The notes beneath the pieces are model-generated. The model was not told the origin of the DNA. It saw nothing but the letters and a program-made list of their open reading frames with translations, and made no database searches. Below, piece by piece: positions 1 to 7,731 of a stretch of 64,000 nt of DNA. Numbering within the stretch: the first letter of the stretch is position 1; the number at the start of each line of letters is the position of its first letter. The DNA comes from Roseibium alexandrii DFL-11. Its GTDB lineage: Bacteria > Pseudomonadota > Alphaproteobacteria > Rhizobiales > Stappiaceae. The stretch lies in assembly GCF_000158095.2 (NCBI RefSeq), contig NZ_CM011002.1, positions 124,001 through 188,000 of the forward strand, in the 5' to 3' direction. A program made the position numbers and the translations under genes.

Positions 1-84
1 CTGCCGGTTATTCCGCATCTCAAGATCACTGATTTCGGTATGTTCGATGTCAACAAATTTGAACTGGTTGATCAGGGGTCGTAG
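1..84 (+). CDS. C-terminal end of an unidentified protein (partial)
   Basis: Frame 1 is open from the first base to a TAG at 82-84, giving 27 residues that end in FELVDQGS. The rest of the gene lies outside the window. I do not recognise the tail and cannot assign a family. It converges with the small membrane protein gene on the opposite strand, with only 12 bases between the two stops and no hairpin between them. That this is a real gene end is inferred from the open frame and the tight convergent spacing. Confidence 0.5.
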   Translation: MPVIPHLKITDFGMFDVNKFELVDQGS

Positions 85-96
85 TGGTTTCGCTCG

Positions 97-642
97 TCAG
101 TAGTGGCGCATGGTTTTCCGGAACCTGATCCAAGACACAAAGGCTTCGACCAGCAGCCAAAAGGTAATCATCGCGGCGATCAGGGAGCCCATCATGATCT
201 TGGCGTCTAAGGCAAAGTCGGCAAGATGAACGCGCGGGTGAGCGATCCGCGGATTGAGCGGCAAGTAGATGATGTCGATTGCTTTGCCTGCCTGGCCGAC
301 TGTGCTGCCGGGCGGCCGTTTGAAAGAGACGTATTCAAACGCTCCGCTTCCCGGCTGAAATTCAATCAGCAAGCTGTCTCCCGTCACCCAAGTCTGGCGA
401 TTTTTCAAATAGTTGCGCGGGCTCTTTCGGGCGAGGTCCCGCATCTCATTCGGATCGGTCGAGGGCTTGCTGATCTGCACAACGGTCCCGGTCGCAGTTT
501 CACCGAATTTGCTGAGTAGCCAGTATTTGAGGGCGCTGTCGAAGTGGAGACCTATCGAGAAGATCACCGCAACGGCAACGAAAAACAAAATGACAATGTT
601 CAAAGCGCGGCTATCATCCGCCGCCTCTTTGGGATTAAACAT
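97..642 (-). CDS. small two-helix membrane protein, DUF3592-like
   Basis: A 181-residue protein with one hydrophobic helix near the N-terminus (about residues 15-33, NIVILFFVAVAVIFSIGLHF region) and a second near the C-terminus (about 150-168), separated by a soluble segment of about 110 residues. The middle contains a TGTVVQISKP stretch and a YVSFKRPPGS...VGQAGKAIDIIYLP stretch; this pattern of a short beta-rich domain between two helices, asking for a 'V.Y.P..P' strand, resembles DUF3592 membrane proteins. No catalytic motif is visible. It is transcribed alone; a perfect inverted repeat sits 47 bases upstream of its start. Function unknown; the family assignment is tentative. Confidence 0.6.
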   Translation of the reverse strand: MFNPKEAADDSRALNIVILFFVAVAVIFSIGLHFDSALKYWLLSKFGETATGTVVQISKPSTDPNEMRDLARKSPRNYLKNRQTWVTGDSLLIEFQPGSGAFEYVSFKRPPGSTVGQAGKAIDIIYLPLNPRIAHPRVHLADFALDAKIMMGSLIAAMITFWLLVEAFVSWIRFRKTMRHY

Positions 643-688
643 GACCTTTCAATTTCTGCATTCAGGCAAAAGGCTGCCCCGATTAAAG

Positions 689-718
689 CATTGGGCGTTT
701 TGGTGAAAACGCCCAATG
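689..718. promoter_or_regulatory. perfect 13-bp inverted repeat in a divergent intergenic region
   Basis: Arms CATTGGGCGTTTT (689-701) and AAAACGCCCAATG (706-718) are exact complements around a GGTG loop. It lies between two divergently transcribed genes (start 642 on minus, start 850 on plus), so it follows no gene end, and it lacks a T-tract on either side. It could be an operator for a dimeric repressor, a cruciform or an RNA hairpin in a 5' leader. Only the symmetry is seen; function is inference. Confidence 0.55.
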
Positions 719-849
719 ATGCTCGACCACTGTAAGACCGATCAGCTTTAGGTGTGAAATCGATCCCGATTTAACGCCCGCTGATCTAGCAGCTTAGTTC
801 GAGTTTTTGCAAAGTCCAAAATGAATTCGACACCGCCCAGGAACCCGGC

Positions 850-2007
850 ATGCTTTTAACTTTCGCGGTCTCCGGTTACCGCTCTTTACGGGATCTCATT
901 TTGCCGCTCGACCGGATCACCTTGATCACGGGTGCCAACGGCAGCGGCAAATCCAGCCTATACCGCTCGATCCGGCTCTTGGCTGAAGTGGCGCAGGGAC
1001 GGGCGATTGCATCGCTCGCCTCTGAGGGGGGCTTGAATTCAACCCTTTGGGCTGGCCCGGAAACCGTGTCGCGCGCCATGAAGCGCGGTGAGGTGCCGGT
1101 GCAAGGCACGGTTCGAAAGGGCACTGTTGCGCTGAAACTGGGGTTTGCGGACGAAGATTACGGCTACGCGATCGACCTTGGACTGCCTGCTGATGCCGGC
1201 CGCTCTTATTTCTCAATGGATCCTGAGATCAAGTGCGAAGCCCTTTGGGCGGGAGAGGCGTTGTCACGGTCGAACGAGATTGCCGGGCGCAACGGGCCGT
1301 CGGTCCGGGTCTTGAACCAACAAGGGCAACGACTGCCGGTGGTCCAAAACCTGGCGCGGTTTGACAGCATGATGACCCATGCCGCCGATCCAAAAGACGG
1401 CCTGGAGCTCCTGGTGCTCAGGGAACGGATGCGCGCATGGCGGTTCTATGATCATCTGCGCACCGACCGGGAGGCACCGGCCAGGTTTCCGAAAATCGGG
1501 ACCCGCACGCCAGCACTTTCTGCCGACGGCGCAGATCTTGCTGCCGCCCTTCAAACCATTCTGGAGATTGGCGATGAAGTCGTTTTAGCTGATGCAATTG
1601 ACGATGCCTTTCCCGGAGCCGAGATCGAAATCACCGTCAACGAGGGCTATTTTGAGTTGCTAATGCGCCAAAAAGGGCTTCTGAGATCTCTTCGAGCGGC
1701 TGAGCTTTCTGACGGCACGTTGCGGTATCTGCTTTTGACGGCTGCGCTCTTGTCTCCGCGCCCGGCGCCATTGATCGTTTTGAACGAGCCGGAAACCAGC
1801 TTGCATCCCTCACTCTTGGAACCGCTCGCGCGCTTGATTTCGAAAGCGGCGGAAAAAACCCAGGTGCTGGTTGTCTCGCATGCGGAACCTTTGGTGAATG
1901 CTCTTGCCGGAGAGCGGGGGTGCCTGCACCATCATCTCCACAAGGAGCTAGGAGAGACGCAAGTAGCCGATGCGGAACCGCCCCGCTGGCGCTGGCCAAG
2001 CCGGTAA
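850..2007 (+). CDS. AAA-type ATPase, RecF/SMC-like (AAA_21)
   Basis: A 385-residue P-loop protein. The Walker A GANGSGKSS is at residues 29-37, directly after a beta strand that begins at the N-terminus (SGYRSLRDLILPLDRITLIT), as in the overcoming-lysogenization/RecF-like AAA_21 family. An ABC-like ELSDGTLRYLLL signature is in the C-terminal half, followed by IVLNEPETSLHP, where Walker B carries Asn in place of the usual first acidic residue, and a switch histidine in VVSHAEPL. No adjacent nuclease (OLD/TOPRIM) or partner gene is visible, so it appears to be the stand-alone type found across Rhizobiales. Likely a DNA-maintenance ATPase; the exact role is unknown. The ATG at 850 is preceded by AGGAACCCGGC. 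Confidence 0.8.
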   Translation: MLLTFAVSGYRSLRDLILPLDRITLITGANGSGKSSLYRSIRLLAEVAQGRAIASLASEGGLNSTLWAGPETVSRAMKRGEVPVQGTVRKGTVALKLGFADEDYGYAIDLGLPADAGRSYFSMDPEIKCEALWAGEALSRSNEIAGRNGPSVRVLNQQGQRLPVVQNLARFDSMMTHAADPKDGLELLVLRERMRAWRFYDHLRTDREAPARFPKIGTRTPALSADGADLAAALQTILEIGDEVVLADAIDDAFPGAEIEITVNEGYFELLMRQKGLLRSLRAAELSDGTLRYLLLTAALLSPRPAPLIVLNEPETSLHPSLLEPLARLISKAAEKTQVLVVSHAEPLVNALAGERGCLHHHLHKELGETQVADAEPPRWRWPSR

Positions 2008-2118
2008 ATGTCGCCCACGTTTCGAAACGGTTGTCGGCTCAATAAACAACCTAAGATTTTATAATTTGTCGAATTCTGGTATTTTTGTACCCAAAAGTGC
2101 AAAAAGTTGATGAGGTGT

Positions 2119-2142
2119 CGTTACGTCGCTGGTTGACGTCAA
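2119..2142. promoter_or_regulatory. candidate operator with TTGACGTCAA palindrome
   Basis: The 285-base gap before the acyl-CoA ligase is AT-rich and contains a TTACGTC half followed by the 10-bp palindrome TTGACGTCAA at 2133-2142, about 150 bases upstream of the ligase start. Fatty-acid and branched-chain catabolic repressors in proteobacteria often bind TTxACGTxxACGTxAA-type sites, so a link to the ligase is possible. The site is short and could be chance. Confidence 0.25.
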
Positions 2143-2292
2143 CGGAAGCTTGGGTCATGTCAGTAGCGAACACCGGCGTCGGCATCGCGCTATGCATTGC
2201 CGATCAGGGAGGAGGATTCAGCTGTAGGGGGGCTGAATCGATCAACCGGCTCGCATGAAAAAGGAGCCGGAGAAAACACGTTGGAGAACGTC

Positions 2293-3954
2293 ATGACGAG
2301 TGCGGAGGAGTGGAACGCGGCATTTAAGGTCCGTCCAATTCACGAATACCTCGACAATTCAGCGGAACGCTTTGGAGACCGGCCGGCGGCCGACTTCATG
2401 GGCAAGGTCTGGACCTATCGCGAGATGGGCGATCTGGTCGACCGCACCGCAGCCGGATTGCAAGCCATGGGCGTAGGTCTAGGCGTGAATGTCGGGTTGT
2501 GCCTGCCCAATACCCCATTTTACACGATCTTCTACTTCGCAATCCTGAAGATCGGCGGCACTGTTGCCAACTTCAATCCGCTTTATGTCGAACGCGAAAT
2601 CGCTTTCCAGGCCCGTGATGCGGATGTGCGCATTATGGTGACCATGGATCTGAAGGTGATCTACGACAAAGTCGAGAACGTCCGGAAAGAACGTGTTCTC
2701 GACAAGATCATCGTCTGTCCGATGACGGTCTGTCTGCCGACCATCAAGAAGACGCTGTTCAGCTTGTTCAAGCGCAAGGAACTTGCCGCGATCCCGCAGG
2801 ACGAGGCGCATGTCCGCTTTGAAGACCTGCAGACCAAAGGCAGCAAACCGAAGCCGGTTGAGATCGATCCGGAAGAAACAATCGCCGTTCTGCAATACAC
2901 CGGTGGGACAACCGGTGTGCCGAAAGGTGCAATGCTGACGCACAAGAACCTGTGCGCCAATATCGAACAGATGCGCGATATCTTCGAAAAGGCCCAACCG
3001 GGCGAGGAAAAGATGCTCTGCGTGCTGCCGTTCTTCCATGTGTTTGCGATGACGGTGGGGCAAAATCTCTCTGTCATTCTCGGGGCAGAAATGGTGTTGC
3101 AGCCGCGCTTTGAGTTGAAGATGCTTTTGGAATCGATCGTTCGGAAGAAAGTCACCCTGTTCCCAGGGGTGCCAACCATCTACACAGCGATCAACAACTC
3201 GCACGAGACCAAGAAATACGACCTTTCCAGCATCAACTTGTGCATCTCCGGCGGTGCGCCGCTACCTGTTGAAGTTAAAGAAAACTTCGAAAAACTGACT
3301 GGCTGTATTCTGGTAGAAGGTTATGGCCTCACAGAGTCGTCTCCGGTTGCCGCGGTCAATCCGCTGGACGAGAACCGCCGCGCGGGATCCATCGGACGTC
3401 CGGTCCCGGGTACGAAGGTGCGGTTTGTCGATATTGAGGATCGCAGGACCGAAGTTGCGCAAGGCGAGAAGGGTGAACTCCTGATCCACGGCCAGCAGGT
3501 GATGAAGGGTTACTGGAAGCGCGACGACGCCACGGCAGAAACCATCACGGAAGATGGGTACCTGCACACCGGGGACGTCGGCTACCAGGATGAAGACGGC
3601 TTCATTTATCTTGTCGACCGGATCAAGGATCTGATCCTGTGTTCCGGCTACAATGTCTATCCGCGTGTCATTGAGGAAGCGATCTATCAGAACGACGCGG
3701 TCGACGAGACCATCGTGATCGCGATCCCCGATGAATACCGTGGCCAGTCGCCGAAAGCGTTCGTCAAGCTCAAGGACGGTCATTCCCTGACCGCCGGTGA
3801 CCTGAAGGCCTTCCTGAAGGATCACCTGTCGGCCATTGAATTGCCGCGGGAAATCGAGTTCCGCGACGAGTTGCCAAAAACCATGGTTGGCAAACTGTCG
3901 AAAAAGGAACTCGTGGAAGAAGAGGCCGCCAAACGCGCCGCTGCCGCCGCTTAA
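2293..3954 (+). CDS. long-chain fatty-acid (or dicarboxylate) CoA ligase
   Basis: A 553-residue ANL-superfamily enzyme that would form acyl-AMP from a carboxylate and ATP and then acyl-CoA. Visible motifs in order: the P-loop YTGGTTGVPKG near residue 203, GYGLTESSP near 343, the hinge and ribose-binding YLHTGD...DRIKD near 424-440, and the C-terminal lysine motif PKTMVGKLSKKEL. It lacks a signal sequence, so it should be cytosolic or membrane-associated. The frame is open upstream to an ATG at 2197, but I chose 2293 because GGAG sits 6 bases before it and the upstream 32 residues look unlike the family. It could act on medium/long fatty acids or on dicarboxylates (PimA type); substrate cannot be read from the sequence. 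It is followed by a strong terminator. Confidence 0.88.
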   Translation: MTSAEEWNAAFKVRPIHEYLDNSAERFGDRPAADFMGKVWTYREMGDLVDRTAAGLQAMGVGLGVNVGLCLPNTPFYTIFYFAILKIGGTVANFNPLYVEREIAFQARDADVRIMVTMDLKVIYDKVENVRKERVLDKIIVCPMTVCLPTIKKTLFSLFKRKELAAIPQDEAHVRFEDLQTKGSKPKPVEIDPEETIAVLQYTGGTTGVPKGAMLTHKNLCANIEQMRDIFEKAQPGEEKMLCVLPFFHVFAMTVGQNLSVILGAEMVLQPRFELKMLLESIVRKKVTLFPGVPTIYTAINNSHETKKYDLSSINLCISGGAPLPVEVKENFEKLTGCILVEGYGLTESSPVAAVNPLDENRRAGSIGRPVPGTKVRFVDIEDRRTEVAQGEKGELLIHGQQVMKGYWKRDDATAETITEDGYLHTGDVGYQDEDGFIYLVDRIKDLILCSGYNVYPRVIEEAIYQNDAVDETIVIAIPDEYRGQSPKAFVKLKDGHSLTAGDLKAFLKDHLSAIELPREIEFRDELPKTMVGKLSKKELVEEEAAKRAAAAA

Positions 3955-3983
3955 GCCCTTCGGTTATCGGAAATCAAACCTGT

Positions 3984-4009
3984 AACGCGCCCAATTCGGG
4001 CGCGTTTTT
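3984..4009 (+). terminator. rho-independent terminator after the acyl-CoA ligase
   Basis: ACGCGCCC (3985-3992) pairs with GGGCGCGT (3998-4005) around a 5-base AATTC loop and runs into TTTTT. The T-tract overlaps the stop codon of the convergent DMT transporter gene. Confidence 0.85.
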
Positions 4010-5003
4010 AGTTTGAATACCCGCGTCCGTCCGAAGCGCGAGCAAGCTGGCGGCCCCGGATTGCTTCGCGGCGAACGGTGTAGATCGAGGCCGCGATGAC
4101 CACGCTGGCGCCGATCAGCGTTTCAACCCCGGGCCACTGGCTGAAGATCAAGGCCCCGAACAAGGTGGCATAGAGCAGACGGGTGTAGTCGAGCGATGCG
4201 ATGGCCGTGGCTTCACCGGCCTGAAAAGCCTTGATGTTGGCCATCTGCCCGGCCCAGGAAAAGAAACCAACGGCTGCCAGTAAAGCCCATTGTTCAAGTG
4301 TCGGCGCTTGCCAGGTCATCCATGCAGGTATGATCATGATGAGGCCAACGCCCATCGCCTGATAGGTGAGGATCGTATTTGGCGGGTCTGTCCGGGTCAG
4401 GATGCGGATGACGATCATCACCATACCGGCACAAGCCGCACTGCCAAGCGCCATCAGGGCAAAGGGGTCCACGAGCCCCTCGCCGCTTGGCCGAAGCATC
4501 AAAAGCACACCCAAAAAGCCAACGATGGTCGCGCCCCAGCGGTGTTTGCCGACTTGCTCACCCAGGAACCAGATGGCGAAGATGGTGATGAAAAACGTCT
4601 TGGAAAAGCTGATCGCCGTCGCATCTGCAAGCGGCATTTCAATGATGGCGGTGAAGCCCAGCAGCATGGCGGAGGTCGCAAAAACAATCCGGGTCAGCTG
4701 GAGCCCCGGCCGTTTTGTGGCGAGCGAACCAGGCAGTCCAGGCAGGACCTTGGGCGCAACGATCAGCAGCATCAACGCCTGGCGGACAACAAGGATCTGA
4801 AACACGGAAAGATCCTGACCAAGAAACTTGATCAGCGTCACCATGATGGAAAACAGGAAGGCGGCCAGCAGAATCCACAAGGCACCGATCGTGTTCGGCG
4901 GCAGCTGACTGGTTCGATCTGCAAAAAACTTGATGAAGCGATTTGATGATGGCGGCAAGTCTTCAACCGGTTCCGCAGTTGGTTTCTTTGGTGTCGCGTC
5001 CAT
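4008..5003 (-). CDS. DMT-superfamily transporter (EamA repeats)
   Basis: A 331-residue integral membrane protein with a 38-residue hydrophilic N-terminus followed by ten predicted hydrophobic helices in two EamA halves, the standard layout of drug/metabolite exporters. Features typical of the family include ALWILLAAFLFSIMVTLIKF in helix 1, the LADATAISFSKTFFITIFA segment in the first half and LDYTRLLYATLFGALIFSQWP in the second. The substrate cannot be inferred; such proteins export amino acids, nucleosides or other metabolites. It converges with the acyl-CoA ligase and is probably monocistronic. A second DMT gene lies at 15.5 kb and is only distantly similar by eye. Confidence 0.85.
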   Translation of the reverse strand: MDATPKKPTAEPVEDLPPSSNRFIKFFADRTSQLPPNTIGALWILLAAFLFSIMVTLIKFLGQDLSVFQILVVRQALMLLIVAPKVLPGLPGSLATKRPGLQLTRIVFATSAMLLGFTAIIEMPLADATAISFSKTFFITIFAIWFLGEQVGKHRWGATIVGFLGVLLMLRPSGEGLVDPFALMALGSAACAGMVMIVIRILTRTDPPNTILTYQAMGVGLIMIIPAWMTWQAPTLEQWALLAAVGFFSWAGQMANIKAFQAGEATAIASLDYTRLLYATLFGALIFSQWPGVETLIGASVVIAASIYTVRREAIRGRQLARASDGRGYSN

Positions 5004-5264
5004 TTAAGTTCCTGAAACCGCCTTGGAAAACGGCTTGCCGCTTGGGCAGATTGGCCGGGGAAAAAGGAAGGCGGTCAAAAAGAGAGTGTGCGAACAAACC
5101 TACTGGAATTCGGGCAGAAGGGAAGAGCTTCGCTGCCAGGGCTTGCAAAAAAGTGCACTGGTCAGTTTAATTGCGCCGGACTATATTGTGGTCAACCTGC
5201 CGCCGGCGCGTCCCAGGCGCTGTAGACAATCGGCAAAGACTTAAGTCAACTGAAGGTCTCTTCC

Positions 5265-7562
5265 ATGAACCAAATGGCTACTCCGAAATTCGGTGTTGGC
5301 GCGCCGTTGCGCCGCAAAGAAGATTTGCCGCTCATCACGGGAGAGGGGATCTATACCGGCGATTACCAGCCGGAAGGATGCCTGCATTCTTTTGTGCTGC
5401 GCTCGGCGATGGCCCACGCAAAGATCTCCATCGCAAATGCAGATGAGGTTCGGGCGATTGATGGCGTCCGTATGGTGCTGACTGGTGCGGATGTCGCCGG
5501 AAAGTCCATGCCGACACGGGCCATCTTGAAGCAGATCGACGGCAGCAATTTCAATCTGCCGACCCAGCCGCTGCTGTGCTCCGATACGGTTCGCTATGTC
5601 GGCGACGCGATTGCCTTTGTTGTAGCTGACACGTTGCAAGGCGCGCGCGACGCTGCTGAGATGCTCGAGGTCGACTACGACCCTCTGGATGTCGTGGTCG
5701 AGATGGAGGAGGCGCTTGCACCGGATGCGGTGAAGGTTTGGCCGGAGTTCGGCACCAATGTTGCCTTCACTTTCGGGCACGGCGATGCTGATAAAACTGA
5801 TGCGGCTTTTGCCAACGCGGCCAATACAGTCTCAATTGATCTCGTCAATAACCGGATCGTTGCCAACTACATGGAACTGCGCGGCTGTGTGGCTGAATTT
5901 GACAGTGCCAGTGACCGTTTCAAGCTTACCCTCGGTACTCAGGGCGGGCACGGGATGCGGGACGTCCTTTGCCAGATTCTCGGCCTTGAAGCGGACTATG
6001 TTCAGGTTGTAACGCCGGAAGTCGGCGGTGGTTTTGGCACCAAAATCTTCTGTTACCGTGAATACCCGCTCGCCATGCTGGCTGCGCAGGCGCTGGGCGT
6101 GCCAGTGCGCTGGGCCGGTGAACGGATGGATCATTTTGTCACCGACGCCCATGGCCGGGACAATCTCTCCCATGCCGAGTTGGCTCTGGATGCAGACAAC
6201 AAAATCCTTGGAATGAAGGTGCATGTGAAGGCGGCAATGGGCGCCTATCTGCACCAGTTCGGCCCGTTTATTCCCTGGGTCGGCACCACCATGACATCCG
6301 GCCTTTATGACATTCCAGCCGTGTTTGCGAAGGTGGAAGGCGTCTACAGTCACACGGTCCCGACCGACGCGTTCCGGGGCGCCGGGCGTCCGGAAGCTGC
6401 CTACTTGATTGAACGGCTGATCGACAAAGCGGGTGAGGAAACTGGCCTTGGTCCGATTGAGTTCCGCAAGCTCAACTTCATCAAGAAGGAACAACTGCCC
6501 TACACCACCCAAACCGGCCGGATGTACGACACCGGAGATTATCAGGGGCACCTGGAAAAGGCCTTGGAGACTGCTGATTGGGCCGGTTTCAAGGCGCGCC
6601 AGCAGGCAAGTCAGGCTGCCGGCAAGTATCGCGGCTTCGGCATTTGCTCTTACATTGAGGCCTGTGCTTTTCCAGGTGGGGAAGAGGCGACCGTTGAGAT
6701 CGGGGCGAGCGGCAATCTGACACTTCTGATAGGAACCCAGACCAACGGTCAGGGCCATGCGACAGCCTACAGCCAGGTCGTTGCGGAGCAGTTCGGCGTC
6801 AACATTGAGGATATCGAGGTCATTCAAGGCGACACGGACCGGGTGCGCAAAGGCGGCGGGACCGGCGGGTCTCGCTCCATCCCGCTCGGTCTGCCATCGG
6901 TCAAGGAAGCCAGCGTTGCATTGGTCAAGAAGGTCAAGGAACTGGCGGCCGACAAGCTGGAAGCGGGCATTGACGATCTTGAACTCGACAGCGGCATGGT
7001 CCGCGTTGTCGGTACCGACCAGCAAGTGACCCTCGCAGAAATCGCTGCCGGGGCCGGTGAGCCTTTGCAAGCGCGCGAAGAGGTCAAGCAAACAGAGGCG
7101 ACCTATCCGAACGGCACCCACATCTGCGAGCTGGAAGTTGATCCGGACACCGGCGATGTCGACATCCAGAACTACGTGATTGTCGATGATTTTGGCGTCA
7201 CCGTGAATCCGCTGCTCTTGGCCGGTCAGGTGCACGGCGGGGCGGCGTCTGCCATCAGTCAGGCCTTGTGCGAGCACACGGTTTTTGACGAGGATGGTCA
7301 GCTTCTGACGGCCTCACTCCTCGATTACAGACTCCTGCGGGCGGCGGATGTGCCGAATTTCGACTTCCAGACCCGCAATGTGCCGTCGACGACCAATGCG
7401 ATGGGGATCAAGGGTGCCGGAGAAGCCGGCACGATCGGCGGCTGCGCGGCTGTCATGAATGCGATCCAGAACGCTCTGAAAGACGGCGCGGGTGTCACCG
7501 AACTCCTTGATATGCCCGCAACCCCGCACCGGGTTTGGGATGCAATCCAGGCTGCGAAATAG
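5265..7562 (+). CDS. CoxL-like molybdopterin-binding subunit, xanthine dehydrogenase family
   Basis: A 765-residue large subunit of the molybdenum hydroxylase family. The N-terminal a/b hammerhead (GVGAPLRRKEDLPLITGEG) and the MoCo-binding regions are present. The active-site loop reads FRGAGR, matching the AYRGAGR of form II 'CoxL-like' proteins and not the AYRCSFR of true aerobic CO dehydrogenase. The C-terminal GIKGAGEAGTIGG carries the conserved catalytic Glu. Form II members act on aldehydes, aromatic N-heterocycles or unknown substrates. Neither a CoxS-type 2Fe-2S subunit nor a CoxM-type FAD subunit lies beside it; the neighbours are a DMT exporter and an HD-GYP sensor, so partners must be encoded elsewhere. 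Ends at a terminator. Confidence 0.85.
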   Translation: MNQMATPKFGVGAPLRRKEDLPLITGEGIYTGDYQPEGCLHSFVLRSAMAHAKISIANADEVRAIDGVRMVLTGADVAGKSMPTRAILKQIDGSNFNLPTQPLLCSDTVRYVGDAIAFVVADTLQGARDAAEMLEVDYDPLDVVVEMEEALAPDAVKVWPEFGTNVAFTFGHGDADKTDAAFANAANTVSIDLVNNRIVANYMELRGCVAEFDSASDRFKLTLGTQGGHGMRDVLCQILGLEADYVQVVTPEVGGGFGTKIFCYREYPLAMLAAQALGVPVRWAGERMDHFVTDAHGRDNLSHAELALDADNKILGMKVHVKAAMGAYLHQFGPFIPWVGTTMTSGLYDIPAVFAKVEGVYSHTVPTDAFRGAGRPEAAYLIERLIDKAGEETGLGPIEFRKLNFIKKEQLPYTTQTGRMYDTGDYQGHLEKALETADWAGFKARQQASQAAGKYRGFGICSYIEACAFPGGEEATVEIGASGNLTLLIGTQTNGQGHATAYSQVVAEQFGVNIEDIEVIQGDTDRVRKGGGTGGSRSIPLGLPSVKEASVALVKKVKELAADKLEAGIDDLELDSGMVRVVGTDQQVTLAEIAAGAGEPLQAREEVKQTEATYPNGTHICELEVDPDTGDVDIQNYVIVDDFGVTVNPLLLAGQVHGGAASAISQALCEHTVFDEDGQLLTASLLDYRLLRAADVPNFDFQTRNVPSTTNAMGIKGAGEAGTIGGCAAVMNAIQNALKDGAGVTELLDMPATPHRVWDAIQAAK

Positions 7563-7588
7563 ACACGACTTTATAATTTAAAATGGAA

Positions 7589-7618
7589 TTGCGCCGGATT
7601 ATTTTCGGCGCTTTTTTT
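7589..7618 (+). terminator. rho-independent terminator after the CoxL-like gene
   Basis: GCGCCG (7591-7596) pairs with CGGCGC (7606-7611), flanked by AA/TT pairs and followed by seven T residues, 30 bases after the stop codon. Confidence 0.85.
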
Positions 7619-7731
7619 ATTATCTGTAATGTTTTGGGGTTGCTCCATTCTCAGGTTTCCGGTCGGTGCTACGCAATTTTAAGATGTCCGCGATATTGGG
7701 GAGTTGTAATTCATTTCTAACTCTAGGTTAG

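Noticed and set aside
5832..7277. Long open frame (481 codons) on the minus strand opposite the CoxL-like gene
   Set aside because: It is antisense to a well-supported enzyme with intact motifs, and its sequence shows no domain pattern; a codon-bias shadow.
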